Origin: an uncultured Oscillospiraceae bacterium | GTDB taxonomy: Bacteria; Bacillota; Clostridia; Oscillospirales; Oscillospiraceae | NCBI GenBank assembly: GCA_947624395.1 | Contig: CANQKA010000008.1 | Span: 1-45,810 of the forward strand | Direction: 5' to 3' | Length of the DNA stretch: 45,810 nucleotides | Shown: piece by piece, positions 31,562 through 40,204 of the stretch | Numbering within the stretch: the stretch's first letter is position 1 | Layout: each line of letters opens with the position of its first letter | Notes under the pieces: generated by a model | The model's input: the letters and a program-made list of their open reading frames with translations, nothing else | Databases searched by the model: none | What the model was told of the DNA's origin: nothing | Made by a program: the position numbers and the translations under genes

Positions 31562-32428
31562 ATGGAGGAAACCCAGCGCATAACACTGGCCCATAAAGAG
31601 AAGATAGAGGCTCTGCGGCGTGCCGCCGGGCATACGCTGTCTTCCCACACGTTCGCCTCTTTGTATCTTTGGCGGGAGGAGATGGGACTGTCCCTTTGGC
31701 TGACGGAGGACATGTTCGCCGTTCGCTGCGGCTGGAAGGGAAAAAACGCGTGGTTTTTCCCCTGCGGCGAGGCCTCGGCGACGGAGGCGTTCATTCGGCG
31801 CAGGCTTGCCGAGCCGGACTTCTCTCTGTGCTATCTGCGCACATGTGACGCCCAATGGCTGGAAAAGCAGTTTCCGGGGCGGTGGAAGCTCCTGCGCGTA
31901 CCACAGGACGACGAGTATCTCTATGACGTTGCGGGCCATCGCACCCTGATCGGCGGCGCATATGCCAATATGCGCACGCAGGTACATAAGGTGGAGCGCG
32001 AATACCAACACCGGACCGAGTGGGTTTCGGATGATACGCTGGATGACGCGCTGCGGGTGATACGGCAGTGGAGCCACGGAGAGCACCGGTTTGGCGACTG
32101 CACGCTGCGGGACGATCGGGTGGACGAAGAGGCGCTGCTGATGCATCGCGAGCTGGGCATCACGGGTATCGTGCTTTATTTGAACGACGAGCCGGTGGCC
32201 GTCACGGCGGGCTTTGTCCTGGACGGGGATACGTTCGACGTGGCGGTGGCGAAAAGCGTCTCCACGGCCCAGGGCGTTCCCTATTACGCGAAACGGGAGC
32301 TTTTTATGCGCCTGGAACAGCCTGTGGTCAATATGGAGGAGGACCTGGGCATCCCCGGTCTGCGCAGGATGAAAAACGGCATGCACCCCGTGGGAACACA
32401 TGAGATTTGGGAGGCTTTCCAGTTATGA
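31562..32428 (+). CDS. DUF2156 protein (MprF-like aminoacyl-tRNA transferase fold)
   Basis: A 288-residue soluble protein of the DUF2156 group, related to the cytoplasmic domain of phosphatidylglycerol lysyltransferase (double GNAT fold). It shows SSHTFASLYLWREEMGLSLW near the N-terminus, a basic central part MRTQVHKVEREY, GITGIVLYLNDEPVAVTAGF and the family's closing VNMEEDLGIPGLRRMKNGMH. No membrane helices are present, so it is not full MprF. Members are suspected to transfer an aminoacyl group from tRNA to lipid or peptide. Its stop overlaps the next start (ATGA). With the formyltransferase it could modify the exported product or the host's own envelope, both unproven. Confidence 0.82.
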   Translation: MEETQRITLAHKEKIEALRRAAGHTLSSHTFASLYLWREEMGLSLWLTEDMFAVRCGWKGKNAWFFPCGEASATEAFIRRRLAEPDFSLCYLRTCDAQWLEKQFPGRWKLLRVPQDDEYLYDVAGHRTLIGGAYANMRTQVHKVEREYQHRTEWVSDDTLDDALRVIRQWSHGEHRFGDCTLRDDRVDEEALLMHRELGITGIVLYLNDEPVAVTAGFVLDGDTFDVAVAKSVSTAQGVPYYAKRELFMRLEQPVVNMEEDLGIPGLRRMKNGMHPVGTHEIWEAFQL

Positions 32429-34161
32429 ATCAACAAAAAGATCGTTTTACGCCGCGGATGTTCCGCCGGCTGCTGATACCGTCCCTGGCGTCCTCTTTGG
32501 GCCTGGCGTTCGCCGATATGGCCGACGCGGTGGTGGTCGGCCAGCGGATGGGCGCCGTGGGTCTGGCGGCGATCAACCTCAGTTTGCCGCTGTACAGCGT
32601 GCTCAATCTTTTCATGCACGGTCTGGGCCTGGGCGGCAGCGTGCGCTATTCCCAGCTTTTGGGCGAAGGAAAGCACCGGGAGGCGGTGGACTGCTTTAAC
32701 CGCGTCATGCAGGCAGGACTTCTGGTCAGCGTTTTGATCGCCGCCATCGTCAACCTGTTTCCCCGGGCGGTGCTGGGGCTTTTGGGCACCACGCCGGCCG
32801 ACGGCGAATTATATGAGGCCAGCAAAAGTTATCTCTGCGTGATCGCATTGGGCGCGCCGCTTTTCTTTTTGAGTTACATGCTCAATTACTTTTTGTGCAA
32901 CGATAACAACCAACGTTTGGCAAGCGTGGGTTTTTTGCTGGGAAACGCGGCGGACATCGTGCTCAACATCGTATTTGTGCTGGGCATGGGCATGGGCACG
33001 TTCGGCGCCGCCATTGCGACCCTGCTGGGCCTTTCGGCTACCGTGTTCTGCTATCTGCCCGGTCTTTTTTCCAAAAATCATATCCTGCGTCCTGCCGTGA
33101 CGAAGCCGGATGTGCGCCAGACGTTCTCCTGCTTCAAGACCGGCTTGGCCACTTCCTCGCAGCATATTTTCAAGATGTTTTTTTTGCTCATTGCCAACGA
33201 TGTGCTGATGCGTATGGCGGGAGCGGACGGCGTGGCGGTGTTCGACATGGTGCAAAACGCGTCCTATCTTATCCTTTATTTATATGAGGGAACGGCCAAG
33301 GCGGCCCAGCCCCTTGTCAGCACCTTTTACGGCGAGAAGAACGACGTGGCCGCCCGCCATACCCGGTCGCTTGCCCTGCAGTGGGGCGTTATTGCCGGCG
33401 GCACGGCGACGGCGCTCATCTGCCTGTTCCCGGGCTTTATATGCGGCGTGTTCGGCCTGCGCGGCGAGGCGCTCACCGAACTGGGTGCGCTGGCGCTGCG
33501 GCTGTTTGGCCTGAGCGCTACCTTTGCCGGTGTCAGCATCATACTGGAAAGCTATTATCAGTCGGTCAACGAGGAACGAAGCGCGTTCGTGATCGCGTTC
33601 CTGCGGGGCTGCGCGGTGCTCTTGCCATGCACGGTGGCGTTTTCCTTCCTGTCCCTGCGGGGCTTCTGGTGGATGTATCCGGTGACGGAGGCGCTGTCCC
33701 TGACGCTGTTTTTCCTGTGGCGGCGTCTTAAGAAACGGGCCGGCGCGTTCGACCTGGCGCGGGTGTATCATAGCACCATCCGCAACAGCAACGAGGATAT
33801 CTCCGCCCTGACTGGCGGTATCGAAGAATTTTGCGAACGGTGGGAAGCGGCGCCCCAGCAGCAGTATTTCGTCACCATGGCGGTGGAGGAGGTCTGCATG
33901 GCCATCATCACCAACGCCTTTGGCAATATGAAGGACGGGGAGATACAGGTGACGCTGGTGGCGCTGGAAAACAGGGATTTTGAGCTGCACATCCGGGATA
34001 ACGCCGCGTTTTTCGATCCCTTTTCCCTGCATACCGGCCGTCTGGGCGGAAAAGAGCAGGTGGACATGGACGCGATGGGCATGATGGTGATAAAGCAGCA
34101 GGCCAAGGAATTTTTCTACCGACAGTACCAGGGCTTTAATACCCTTGTGGTGCGCATATAA
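32425..34161 (+). CDS. MATE-family transporter fused to a C-terminal HATPase domain
   Basis: Residues 1 to about 445 are a MATE exporter with about twelve membrane helices (MFRRLLIPSLASSLGLAFAD, VGLAAINLSLPLYSVLNLFM, FLSYMLNYFLCNDNNQRLAS). Residues about 458-578 are a cytoplasmic GHKL ATPase domain like anti-sigma kinases: N-box TMAVEEVCMAIITNAF, G1 region LHIRDNAAFFDPF, G2 region MDAMGMMVIKQQ. The glycine of the DxG motif is replaced (DNA), so ATP binding or catalysis may be altered. Start ATG 32425 overlaps the DUF2156 stop. A flux sensor feeding the partner switch, or a transporter gated by STAS binding, are possible roles; neither is shown. Confidence 0.88.
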   Translation: MNQQKDRFTPRMFRRLLIPSLASSLGLAFADMADAVVVGQRMGAVGLAAINLSLPLYSVLNLFMHGLGLGGSVRYSQLLGEGKHREAVDCFNRVMQAGLLVSVLIAAIVNLFPRAVLGLLGTTPADGELYEASKSYLCVIALGAPLFFLSYMLNYFLCNDNNQRLASVGFLLGNAADIVLNIVFVLGMGMGTFGAAIATLLGLSATVFCYLPGLFSKNHILRPAVTKPDVRQTFSCFKTGLATSSQHIFKMFFLLIANDVLMRMAGADGVAVFDMVQNASYLILYLYEGTAKAAQPLVSTFYGEKNDVAARHTRSLALQWGVIAGGTATALICLFPGFICGVFGLRGEALTELGALALRLFGLSATFAGVSIILESYYQSVNEERSAFVIAFLRGCAVLLPCTVAFSFLSLRGFWWMYPVTEALSLTLFFLWRRLKKRAGAFDLARVYHSTIRNSNEDISALTGGIEEFCERWEAAPQQQYFVTMAVEEVCMAIITNAFGNMKDGEIQVTLVALENRDFELHIRDNAAFFDPFSLHTGRLGGKEQVDMDAMGMMVIKQQAKEFFYRQYQGFNTLVVRI

Positions 34162-34172
34162 GGAGGTACCGT

Positions 34173-35879
34173 ATGCAGAAAAGACATATATCGCTGAGGA
34201 TAAAGGTGACGTGCCTGGTCCTGGCCGTGGCCGTGGTGATCGCATTTGCCGCGTCGCTGGTGAGCTATAAGGTCTATGCCAGCACCATGGACAGGCAGTA
34301 TGAGACCCAGACCATGAATCTGGCGAAAACAGCCGCCGCCATGCTGGACCGGGATGACATGCAGGCGCTGACACAGGATGTGATGGACCGTTATCACGCC
34401 GTTTGCGGCGAGGACGGTCAGGCGCCGGATTTTGCCAGCTTCACGGATGATGATTGGGACGAGTATTACGCGGCGCTCGCGCCGTCCATGGAGCTGGACA
34501 GCTATCAGCGGCTGTACGCCGTTTTGTCCGAGATCAGGGCGAACAACGCCGCCCAATCCATATATGTCTGCTATATGGACGAGCAGACGGGCAAGGCCGT
34601 CTATATCCTGGACGCGTCGGACCCGGATGACGCCTGCGTGCCCGGAGACTGCGACGATATCGAACAGGGCAACCTGGAGCTGATGGAGCAGGGCGTGTAT
34701 GATTTTCCCGCTTACATCACCAATTATGAGGAATACGGCTGGCTCTGCTCGGCCTCCGCGGGCATCTACGGGGAGGACGGCAAGGTCATCGCCAACGCGT
34801 ACGTGGACATCTCCATGAACGACGTGATGCAGGACCGCCACGACTTTTTGACCCAGCTGCTGCTCATCCTTGTTGGCGCCACGCTGGTGCTCATCGTGCT
34901 GCTGGTGTTCATCAGCACCCGCACGGTGGTACAGCCCATCAACAAGCTGGCGGCAGCGGCGGACGCGTTCGTGTCGGACAAAGAGAAGAGCATTTATGGG
35001 CTGTCCGCCATCGCCCAGCTGCGTATCCACACGGGCGATGAGATCGAAAACCTGGCCAGTTCCATTCAGAAAATGGAGCAGGATATCACCAACTACATCG
35101 ACAACCTGGCCGTTGTGACGGCGGAGAAGGAGCGTATCAGTACGGAGCTGCACGTGGCCACCCAGATCCAGGCCAGCATGCTGCCCTGCATCTTCCCGCC
35201 CTTCCCGGACCGGTCGGAGTTCGACATCTACGCGTCCATGAACCCGGCGAAAGAGGTGGGCGGCGACTTCTACGACTTCTTCATGGTGGACGAGAGCCAC
35301 ATTGCCATCGTGATGGCGGACGTGTCCGGCAAGGGGGTGCCGGCGGCGCTGTTCATGGTGATAGGCAAGACCCTCATCAAGGACCACACCACCCCGGGCC
35401 GGGACCTGGGCGAGGTATTCATGGAGGTCAACAAGCTGCTGTGCGAGGGCAACGGCGAGGAGCTTTTCATCACCGCCTTCGAGGGGGTGCTGGACCTGAA
35501 AACAGGCCAGTTCAACTTTGTCAACGCCGGCCACGAGATGCCGTTCATCCGCCGGCAGGGGCAGTATACGCCGGAGAAGATACGGGCCGGGTTCGTGCTG
35601 GCGGGCATGGATATGACCCGGTACCGGATGGGCACGCTGCAAATGGAGCCGGGGGACGCCATCTTCCAGTACACGGACGGCGTGACCGAGGCGACGAACG
35701 CCAACAATGAGCTGTACGGCATGGAGCGGCTGGAGGCGGTGCTGAATAAGAATTCGACCGCCGCGCCGGACGCGCTGCTTCCGGCGGTGAAGGCGGACAT
35801 CGACGCCTTCGTGGGGGATGCGCCCCAATTCGACGACATCACAATGCTTTGTATGGAATATAAGGAGAAAATGAAATGA
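34173..35879 (+). CDS. Membrane PP2C phosphatase with extracellular sensor and HAMP (RsbU/SpoIIE-like)
   Basis: Dephosphorylates phosphorylated STAS proteins in partner switches. The 568-residue protein has a first membrane helix (VTCLVLAVAVVIAFAASLV at 12-30), an outside sensor of about 195 residues, a second helix (LLLILVGATLVLIVLLVFI near 230-250), HAMP (about 251-305), a helical linker, and a SpoIIE-type PP2C domain (about 345-565) with metal motifs VGGDFYDFF, VMADVSGKGVPAALFM, YTDGVTEAT and FDDITMLCM. AGGAGG precedes ATG 34173. The outside domain could read a signal such as the exported peptide. Its stop overlaps the kinase gene (ATGA). Confidence 0.94.
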   Translation: MQKRHISLRIKVTCLVLAVAVVIAFAASLVSYKVYASTMDRQYETQTMNLAKTAAAMLDRDDMQALTQDVMDRYHAVCGEDGQAPDFASFTDDDWDEYYAALAPSMELDSYQRLYAVLSEIRANNAAQSIYVCYMDEQTGKAVYILDASDPDDACVPGDCDDIEQGNLELMEQGVYDFPAYITNYEEYGWLCSASAGIYGEDGKVIANAYVDISMNDVMQDRHDFLTQLLLILVGATLVLIVLLVFISTRTVVQPINKLAAAADAFVSDKEKSIYGLSAIAQLRIHTGDEIENLASSIQKMEQDITNYIDNLAVVTAEKERISTELHVATQIQASMLPCIFPPFPDRSEFDIYASMNPAKEVGGDFYDFFMVDESHIAIVMADVSGKGVPAALFMVIGKTLIKDHTTPGRDLGEVFMEVNKLLCEGNGEELFITAFEGVLDLKTGQFNFVNAGHEMPFIRRQGQYTPEKIRAGFVLAGMDMTRYRMGTLQMEPGDAIFQYTDGVTEATNANNELYGMERLEAVLNKNSTAAPDALLPAVKADIDAFVGDAPQFDDITMLCMEYKEKMK

Positions 35880-36292
35880 GCGAACGCAACGAGATGACAG
35901 TGGAGGCCACGCTGGAAAACATTCCATCGGTGACGGCGTTTGTGGACGAGCGGCTGGAAGCGCTGGACTGCCCCATGAAGGCCCAGATGCAGATCGACGT
36001 GGCCATCGACGAGCTTTTCAGCAACATCGCCCGGTACGCCTACGACCCGGTCACCGGACCGGCGACGGTGCGGGTGGATGTGGACCAGGAGCCTCTGGCC
36101 GTGCGTATCACGTTCATCGACCACGGCAAGCCCTACGATCCGCTGGCAAAGGCCGACCCGGACGTGACGCTTTCCGCGGAGGACCGCCAGATCGGCGGCC
36201 TGGGCATTTACATGGTGAAAAAATCAATGGACGATGTGCGCTACGAGTATAAAAACGGCCAGAACATCCTGACCGTGGAAAAGCGCCTGTAA
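35876..36292 (+). CDS. RsbW-like anti-sigma serine kinase (HATPase)
   Basis: A 138-residue GHKL-fold kinase. It holds the N-box IDVAIDELFSNIARYAYDP near residue 40-58, G1 box ITFIDHGKPYDPLA near 80-93 with DHG, and G2 box RQIGGLGIYMVKKSMDDVRY near 102-121, all intact. In partner switches it binds the sigma factor or phosphorylates the STAS antagonist. It starts within the phosphatase stop codon, so kinase and phosphatase amounts are linked. It is the best candidate for the inhibitor of the sigma factor at 29966. Confidence 0.93.
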   Translation: MSERNEMTVEATLENIPSVTAFVDERLEALDCPMKAQMQIDVAIDELFSNIARYAYDPVTGPATVRVDVDQEPLAVRITFIDHGKPYDPLAKADPDVTLSAEDRQIGGLGIYMVKKSMDDVRYEYKNGQNILTVEKRL

Positions 36293-36310
36293 GGCGGAGA
36301 GGGGAAAACC

Positions 36311-37492
36311 ATGACTTTGGCGGAAGGAAAACTGGAAAACGGCGTGCTGACGATGTCTCTCGTGGGCCACATCGACTCCGGCAACGCCGCCCAGGCGGAG
36401 CAGGAGCTGAACACGCTGCGCCAGAGCGCCCCGCCGGTGGCGGCCGTGGCGCTGGACTTCGAGCGGCTGCAGTATATATCCAGCGCGGGCCTGCGGGTCA
36501 TCCTGCGGCTGCGCAAGGAGCGGCCGGAACTGAAGATCGTGAACGTGTCCTCCGAGGTATACGAGGTGCTGGACATGACCGGCTTCACGGAGATGCTGCC
36601 GGTGGAGAAGGCATACCGGCGCCTGAGCGTGGACGGCTGCGAGGTCATCGGCCAGGGCGCCAACGGCCAGGTCTATCGCCTGGACCCGGACACCATCATC
36701 AAGGTGTATTTAAACCCCGACAGCCTGCCGGACATCCGCCGGGAGCGGGAGCTGGCCCGCAAGGCCTTTGTGCTGGGCATCCCCACGGCCATCCCCTACG
36801 ACGTGGTGAAGGTGGGGGAGGGCTACGGCTCCGTGTTCGAGCTGTTGAACGCCAGAAGTCTGGCCAAGCTCATCATCGCCGAGCCGGAGAAGCTGGACGA
36901 GTATGTGCATGTCTATGTGGACCTCTTAAAAAAGATACACGCCACCCAGGTGCAGCCGGGGGATATGCCGGACATGAAGGCGGTGGCCCTGGACTGGGCG
37001 GACTTTCTGAAGGACCACCTGCCGCCGGAGCAGTTTGAGAAGCTGCGGGGCCTGATCGAGGCGGTGCCGGAGGACCACCACATGCTCCACGGCGATTACC
37101 ACATCAAAAACGTCATGGTCCAGAACGGCGAGGTACTGCTCATCGATATGGACACATTGTGCATGGGCCATCCCGTGTTCGAGTTCGCGTCCGTATTCCT
37201 GGCCTACCAGGGCTTTGGGGAGCTGGACCACACCGTGACGGATAAATTTTTGGGCGTGGACTACGATACCTGCGCGGCCATTTGGGACAAGACGCTGCGG
37301 CTCTACTTTGGCACGGATGACCAGGCCCAGCTGGACGCCATCGCCGACAAGGCCAGGGTCATCGGGTACACCCGGCTGCTGCGGCGGACCATCCGCCGCC
37401 AGGGCGATACCGCCGAGGGCCAGGCCATCATCGCCAACTGCAAAACACGGCTGGCCGAGCTTCTGGCCCGCGTGGATAAGCTCACGTTCTGA
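36311..37492 (+). CDS. STAS domain fused to an APH-like protein/small-molecule kinase
   Basis: Residues 1 to about 95 are a STAS antagonist (GVLTMSLVGHIDSGNAAQAE, VALDFERLQYISSAGLRVIL with the Ser in ISSAGLRV). Residues about 100-393 are an aminoglycoside-phosphotransferase-like kinase: EVIGQGANGQVYRLDPDTII with the glycine loop and the Lys in IIKVYLNP, the catalytic LHGDYHIKNVMV near 259-270 and the metal Asp in LLIDMDTL near 279. I recall similar kinase domains in Firmicutes without a defined substrate. It could phosphorylate a protein of this locus or a peptide. GGCGGAGAGGGG lies upstream. It is 18 bases after the kinase gene. Confidence 0.9.
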   Translation: MTLAEGKLENGVLTMSLVGHIDSGNAAQAEQELNTLRQSAPPVAAVALDFERLQYISSAGLRVILRLRKERPELKIVNVSSEVYEVLDMTGFTEMLPVEKAYRRLSVDGCEVIGQGANGQVYRLDPDTIIKVYLNPDSLPDIRRERELARKAFVLGIPTAIPYDVVKVGEGYGSVFELLNARSLAKLIIAEPEKLDEYVHVYVDLLKKIHATQVQPGDMPDMKAVALDWADFLKDHLPPEQFEKLRGLIEAVPEDHHMLHGDYHIKNVMVQNGEVLLIDMDTLCMGHPVFEFASVFLAYQGFGELDHTVTDKFLGVDYDTCAAIWDKTLRLYFGTDDQAQLDAIADKARVIGYTRLLRRTIRRQGDTAEGQAIIANCKTRLAELLARVDKLTF

Positions 37493-37531
37493 GCGGGATA
37501 TATCATCGTAACAGCGAAAGGGGACTAGGAT

Positions 37532-38008
37532 ATGGACAGCGGACTGTTTCGTCAAAAGAGCCTGGATAAGGTGTCGAGTCCGGAGCAGATGAACGACTAC
37601 ATCAAGGTGACAGGACCGGGCGTGTGGCTGGTGCTGGCGGCGGTGATCGCGCTGTTGGCGGGGCTCATCATCTGGGCGGTGCTGGGCCGGTTGGAGACGA
37701 CCGTGACGGCGGCGGCGGTGGCCGGACCGGACGGCGCGGTGGTGTGCTACATAGCGGAGGACGACCTGGACGCGGTGCGGACGGGTCAGACGGTGCATGT
37801 GGACGGACAGGACTACGCCCTGGCCGGCGTGGCGGCGCGGCCGGTGACGGCGGACGAGAGCTTTGACAGCTATGCCCTGCATGTGGCCGGTCTGGAGGCC
37901 GGACAGTGGGTGTACCCGGCCCAATTGGACGGGACGCTGCCCGAGGGCGTGTACGAGGCCCACGTGGTGGTGGACAGCGTGTCCCCCATCTCGTTTTTGC
38001 TGAACTGA
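37532..38008 (+). CDS. NHLM-type export membrane-fusion protein (short HlyD-like)
   Basis: A 158-residue membrane protein that links the exporter to the outside. FRQKSLDKVSSPEQMNDYIK at 6-25 and VTGPGVWLVLAAVIALLAGL (first part of one membrane helix) match the adaptor of NHLM-type bacteriocin exporters. The remainder is a small beta barrel-like part (TVTAAAVAGPDGAVVCYIAE) without the long coiled coil of Gram-negative HlyD proteins, as expected when no outer membrane must be crossed. It sits eight bases before the C39 exporter gene and 40 after the STAS-kinase. Confidence 0.85.
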   Translation: MDSGLFRQKSLDKVSSPEQMNDYIKVTGPGVWLVLAAVIALLAGLIIWAVLGRLETTVTAAAVAGPDGAVVCYIAEDDLDAVRTGQTVHVDGQDYALAGVAARPVTADESFDSYALHVAGLEAGQWVYPAQLDGTLPEGVYEAHVVVDSVSPISFLLN

Positions 38009-38015
38009 GGCGCTT

Positions 38016-40190
38016 ATGAGAAAGCAGGAGATCAAGCGGCCCGTCACCAAAGGGGTGGCGAAGGTGCCTGTGGTGATGCAGATGGAGGCGCTGGAGTGCG
38101 GCGCGGCCAGCCTCACCATGGTGCTGGCATATTACGGCAAGTGGGTCCCGCTGGAACAGGTGCGGGCCGACTGCGGCGTGAGCCGGGACGGCTCCAACGC
38201 CAAGAACGTGCTGAAAGCGGCGAAGAGCTACGGCCTGACGGCGAAGGCGTTCCGCCTGGAGCCGGAGGACCTGCGGGAGCGGGGGACGTTTCCCTGCATC
38301 ATCCACTGGAACTTCAACCACTTTGTGGTGCTGGACGGGTTCAAAAATGGCAAGGCCATTTTGAACGACCCGGCCCGGGGCGTCACGCCCGTGAGCATGG
38401 AGAGCTTTGACGAGTCCTTCACGGGCATATGCCTGACGTTCGAGCCGGGAGAGGATTTCCAACCCGGCGGCAGCCCCAAGAGCATGGTGCGCTACGCGAA
38501 AAAGCGCCTGACCGGCGCCGGCGTGGCGCTGGTGTTCGTGGCGCTGACAACGCTTATAGGCGCGCTGTTCGGCGTGATAAGCCCGGCGTTTTCCCGTATC
38601 TTCATGGATAGGCTTCTGACGGGGCAGAACCCGGAGTGGCTGTGGCCGTTCGTGCTTGTGCTGGCGGGCGTGAGCTTTTTGCAGCTTGTGGTGGCGTGGG
38701 TGCAGGCGGTGTGGTCGCTGCGTATCACGGGAAAGCTGGCCAGCGTGGGCGCGGCCACGTTTTTGTGGAAGGTGCTGCACATGCCCATGGAGTTTTTCTC
38801 CCAGCGCATGGCGGGGGATATCCAGCAGCGGCAGGCCACCAACGCGTCTATCGCCCAGGAGCTTGTAAATACGCTGGGGCCGCTGGTGCTGAACGCCATC
38901 ATGATGGTGTTCTACCTGGTGGTCATGCTGCGCTATTCCTGGATACTGACCCTGGTGGGGCTTACGTCGGTCATCGCAAACCTGGCGGTGAGCCGGTATA
39001 TCTCCAAGAAGCGGACGAACATCATGCGCGTGCAGATGCGGGACGCGGGGAAGCTGGCGTCGTCCACCATGGCGGCCATCGAGATGATCGAGACGATCAA
39101 GGCCGCCGGTGCGGAGAACGGGTACTTTGAGCGCTGGGCAGGTTATCAGGCCAGCGTCAATACCCAGCAGATGCGCTTTACAAAATCGGACGCCTATCTG
39201 GGGCTGATACCCACCATCGTGAGCACGGTGAGCGATATGGCCATCCTGTTTCTGGGCGTGCTGTTCGTGATGCAGGGCAGCTTCACCATCGGTATGGTGA
39301 TGGCGTTCCAGGGCTTTCTCATGAGCTTCACGGCGCCGGCGACTACCCTCATCGGCGCGGGGCAGACCATCCAGGAGATGCGCACGGAGATGGAGCGTGT
39401 GGAGGACGTGATGGAGTACCCGGAGGACGGCAACATGACCGAGGGAGAGGACCTGGAAAGCTACGACAAGCTGTCCGGGGCGCTGGAGATGAAGCACGTC
39501 ACCTTCGGCTATTCCCGGCTGGCAGAGCCGCTCATTGAAGATTTTAACCTGAGCCTGAAGCCGGGCAGCCGTGTGGCCTTCGTGGGCGGGTCCGGCTGCG
39601 GCAAATCCACCCTGTCCAAGCTCATATCGGGCCTTTACCAGCCCTGGAGCGGCGAGATATTGTTTGACGGCAAGCCCATCCGGGAGATAGACCGGAGCGT
39701 GTTCACCGGGTCCCTCGCGGTGGTGGACCAGGACGTGATACTCTTTGAGGATACCATTGCCGAGAACATCAAGATGTGGGACCACTCCATCGAGGACTTT
39801 GAGATGATCCTGGCGGCCCGTGACGCGGGGATACACAGCGACATCGTGCAGCGGGAGGGCGGATACAACCACAAGCTGACGGAGGGCGGCCGGGACTTTT
39901 CCGGCGGCCAGCGCCAGCGGATGGAGATCGCCCGTGTGCTGGCCCAGGACCCCACCATCATTATTCTGGACGAGGCCACCAGCGCTCTGGACGCCAAGAC
40001 CGAGTTCGAGGTGGTCAGGTCCATCAAGGACAGAGGCGTGACCTGTATCGTGGTGGCCCACAGGCTCTCTACCATCCGGGACTGCGACGAGATCATCGTG
40101 CTGGACCAGGGCAAGGTGGTGGAGCGGGGGACCCATGACGAGCTATACGCCAAGGGCGGGTACTACACCCGTCTTGTGTCCAATGACTGA
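38016..40190 (+). CDS. Peptidase-containing ABC exporter (C39, NHLM type)
   Basis: Cuts double-glycine leaders and exports the released peptide. The 724-residue protein has an N-terminal C39 peptidase with oxyanion Gln22, catalytic Cys28 (ALECGAASLTMVLAYYG), His102 (FNHFVVLDG) and Asp118 (LNDPARG); then a six-helix ABC membrane domain (about 160-450) and an ATPase domain with Walker A GGSGCGKST near 525, signature SGGQRQRMEIARVL near 629, Walker B IIILDEATSALD near 650 and the H-loop VVAHRLST. All catalytic residues are intact. Its likely substrates are the three GG-leader precursors encoded 2.3 kb downstream. Confidence 0.96.
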   Translation: MRKQEIKRPVTKGVAKVPVVMQMEALECGAASLTMVLAYYGKWVPLEQVRADCGVSRDGSNAKNVLKAAKSYGLTAKAFRLEPEDLRERGTFPCIIHWNFNHFVVLDGFKNGKAILNDPARGVTPVSMESFDESFTGICLTFEPGEDFQPGGSPKSMVRYAKKRLTGAGVALVFVALTTLIGALFGVISPAFSRIFMDRLLTGQNPEWLWPFVLVLAGVSFLQLVVAWVQAVWSLRITGKLASVGAATFLWKVLHMPMEFFSQRMAGDIQQRQATNASIAQELVNTLGPLVLNAIMMVFYLVVMLRYSWILTLVGLTSVIANLAVSRYISKKRTNIMRVQMRDAGKLASSTMAAIEMIETIKAAGAENGYFERWAGYQASVNTQQMRFTKSDAYLGLIPTIVSTVSDMAILFLGVLFVMQGSFTIGMVMAFQGFLMSFTAPATTLIGAGQTIQEMRTEMERVEDVMEYPEDGNMTEGEDLESYDKLSGALEMKHVTFGYSRLAEPLIEDFNLSLKPGSRVAFVGGSGCGKSTLSKLISGLYQPWSGEILFDGKPIREIDRSVFTGSLAVVDQDVILFEDTIAENIKMWDHSIEDFEMILAARDAGIHSDIVQREGGYNHKLTEGGRDFSGGQRQRMEIARVLAQDPTIIILDEATSALDAKTEFEVVRSIKDRGVTCIVVAHRLSTIRDCDEIIVLDQGKVVERGTHDELYAKGGYYTRLVSND

Positions 40191-40204
40191 GGGGGTGCGC
40201 TGCG

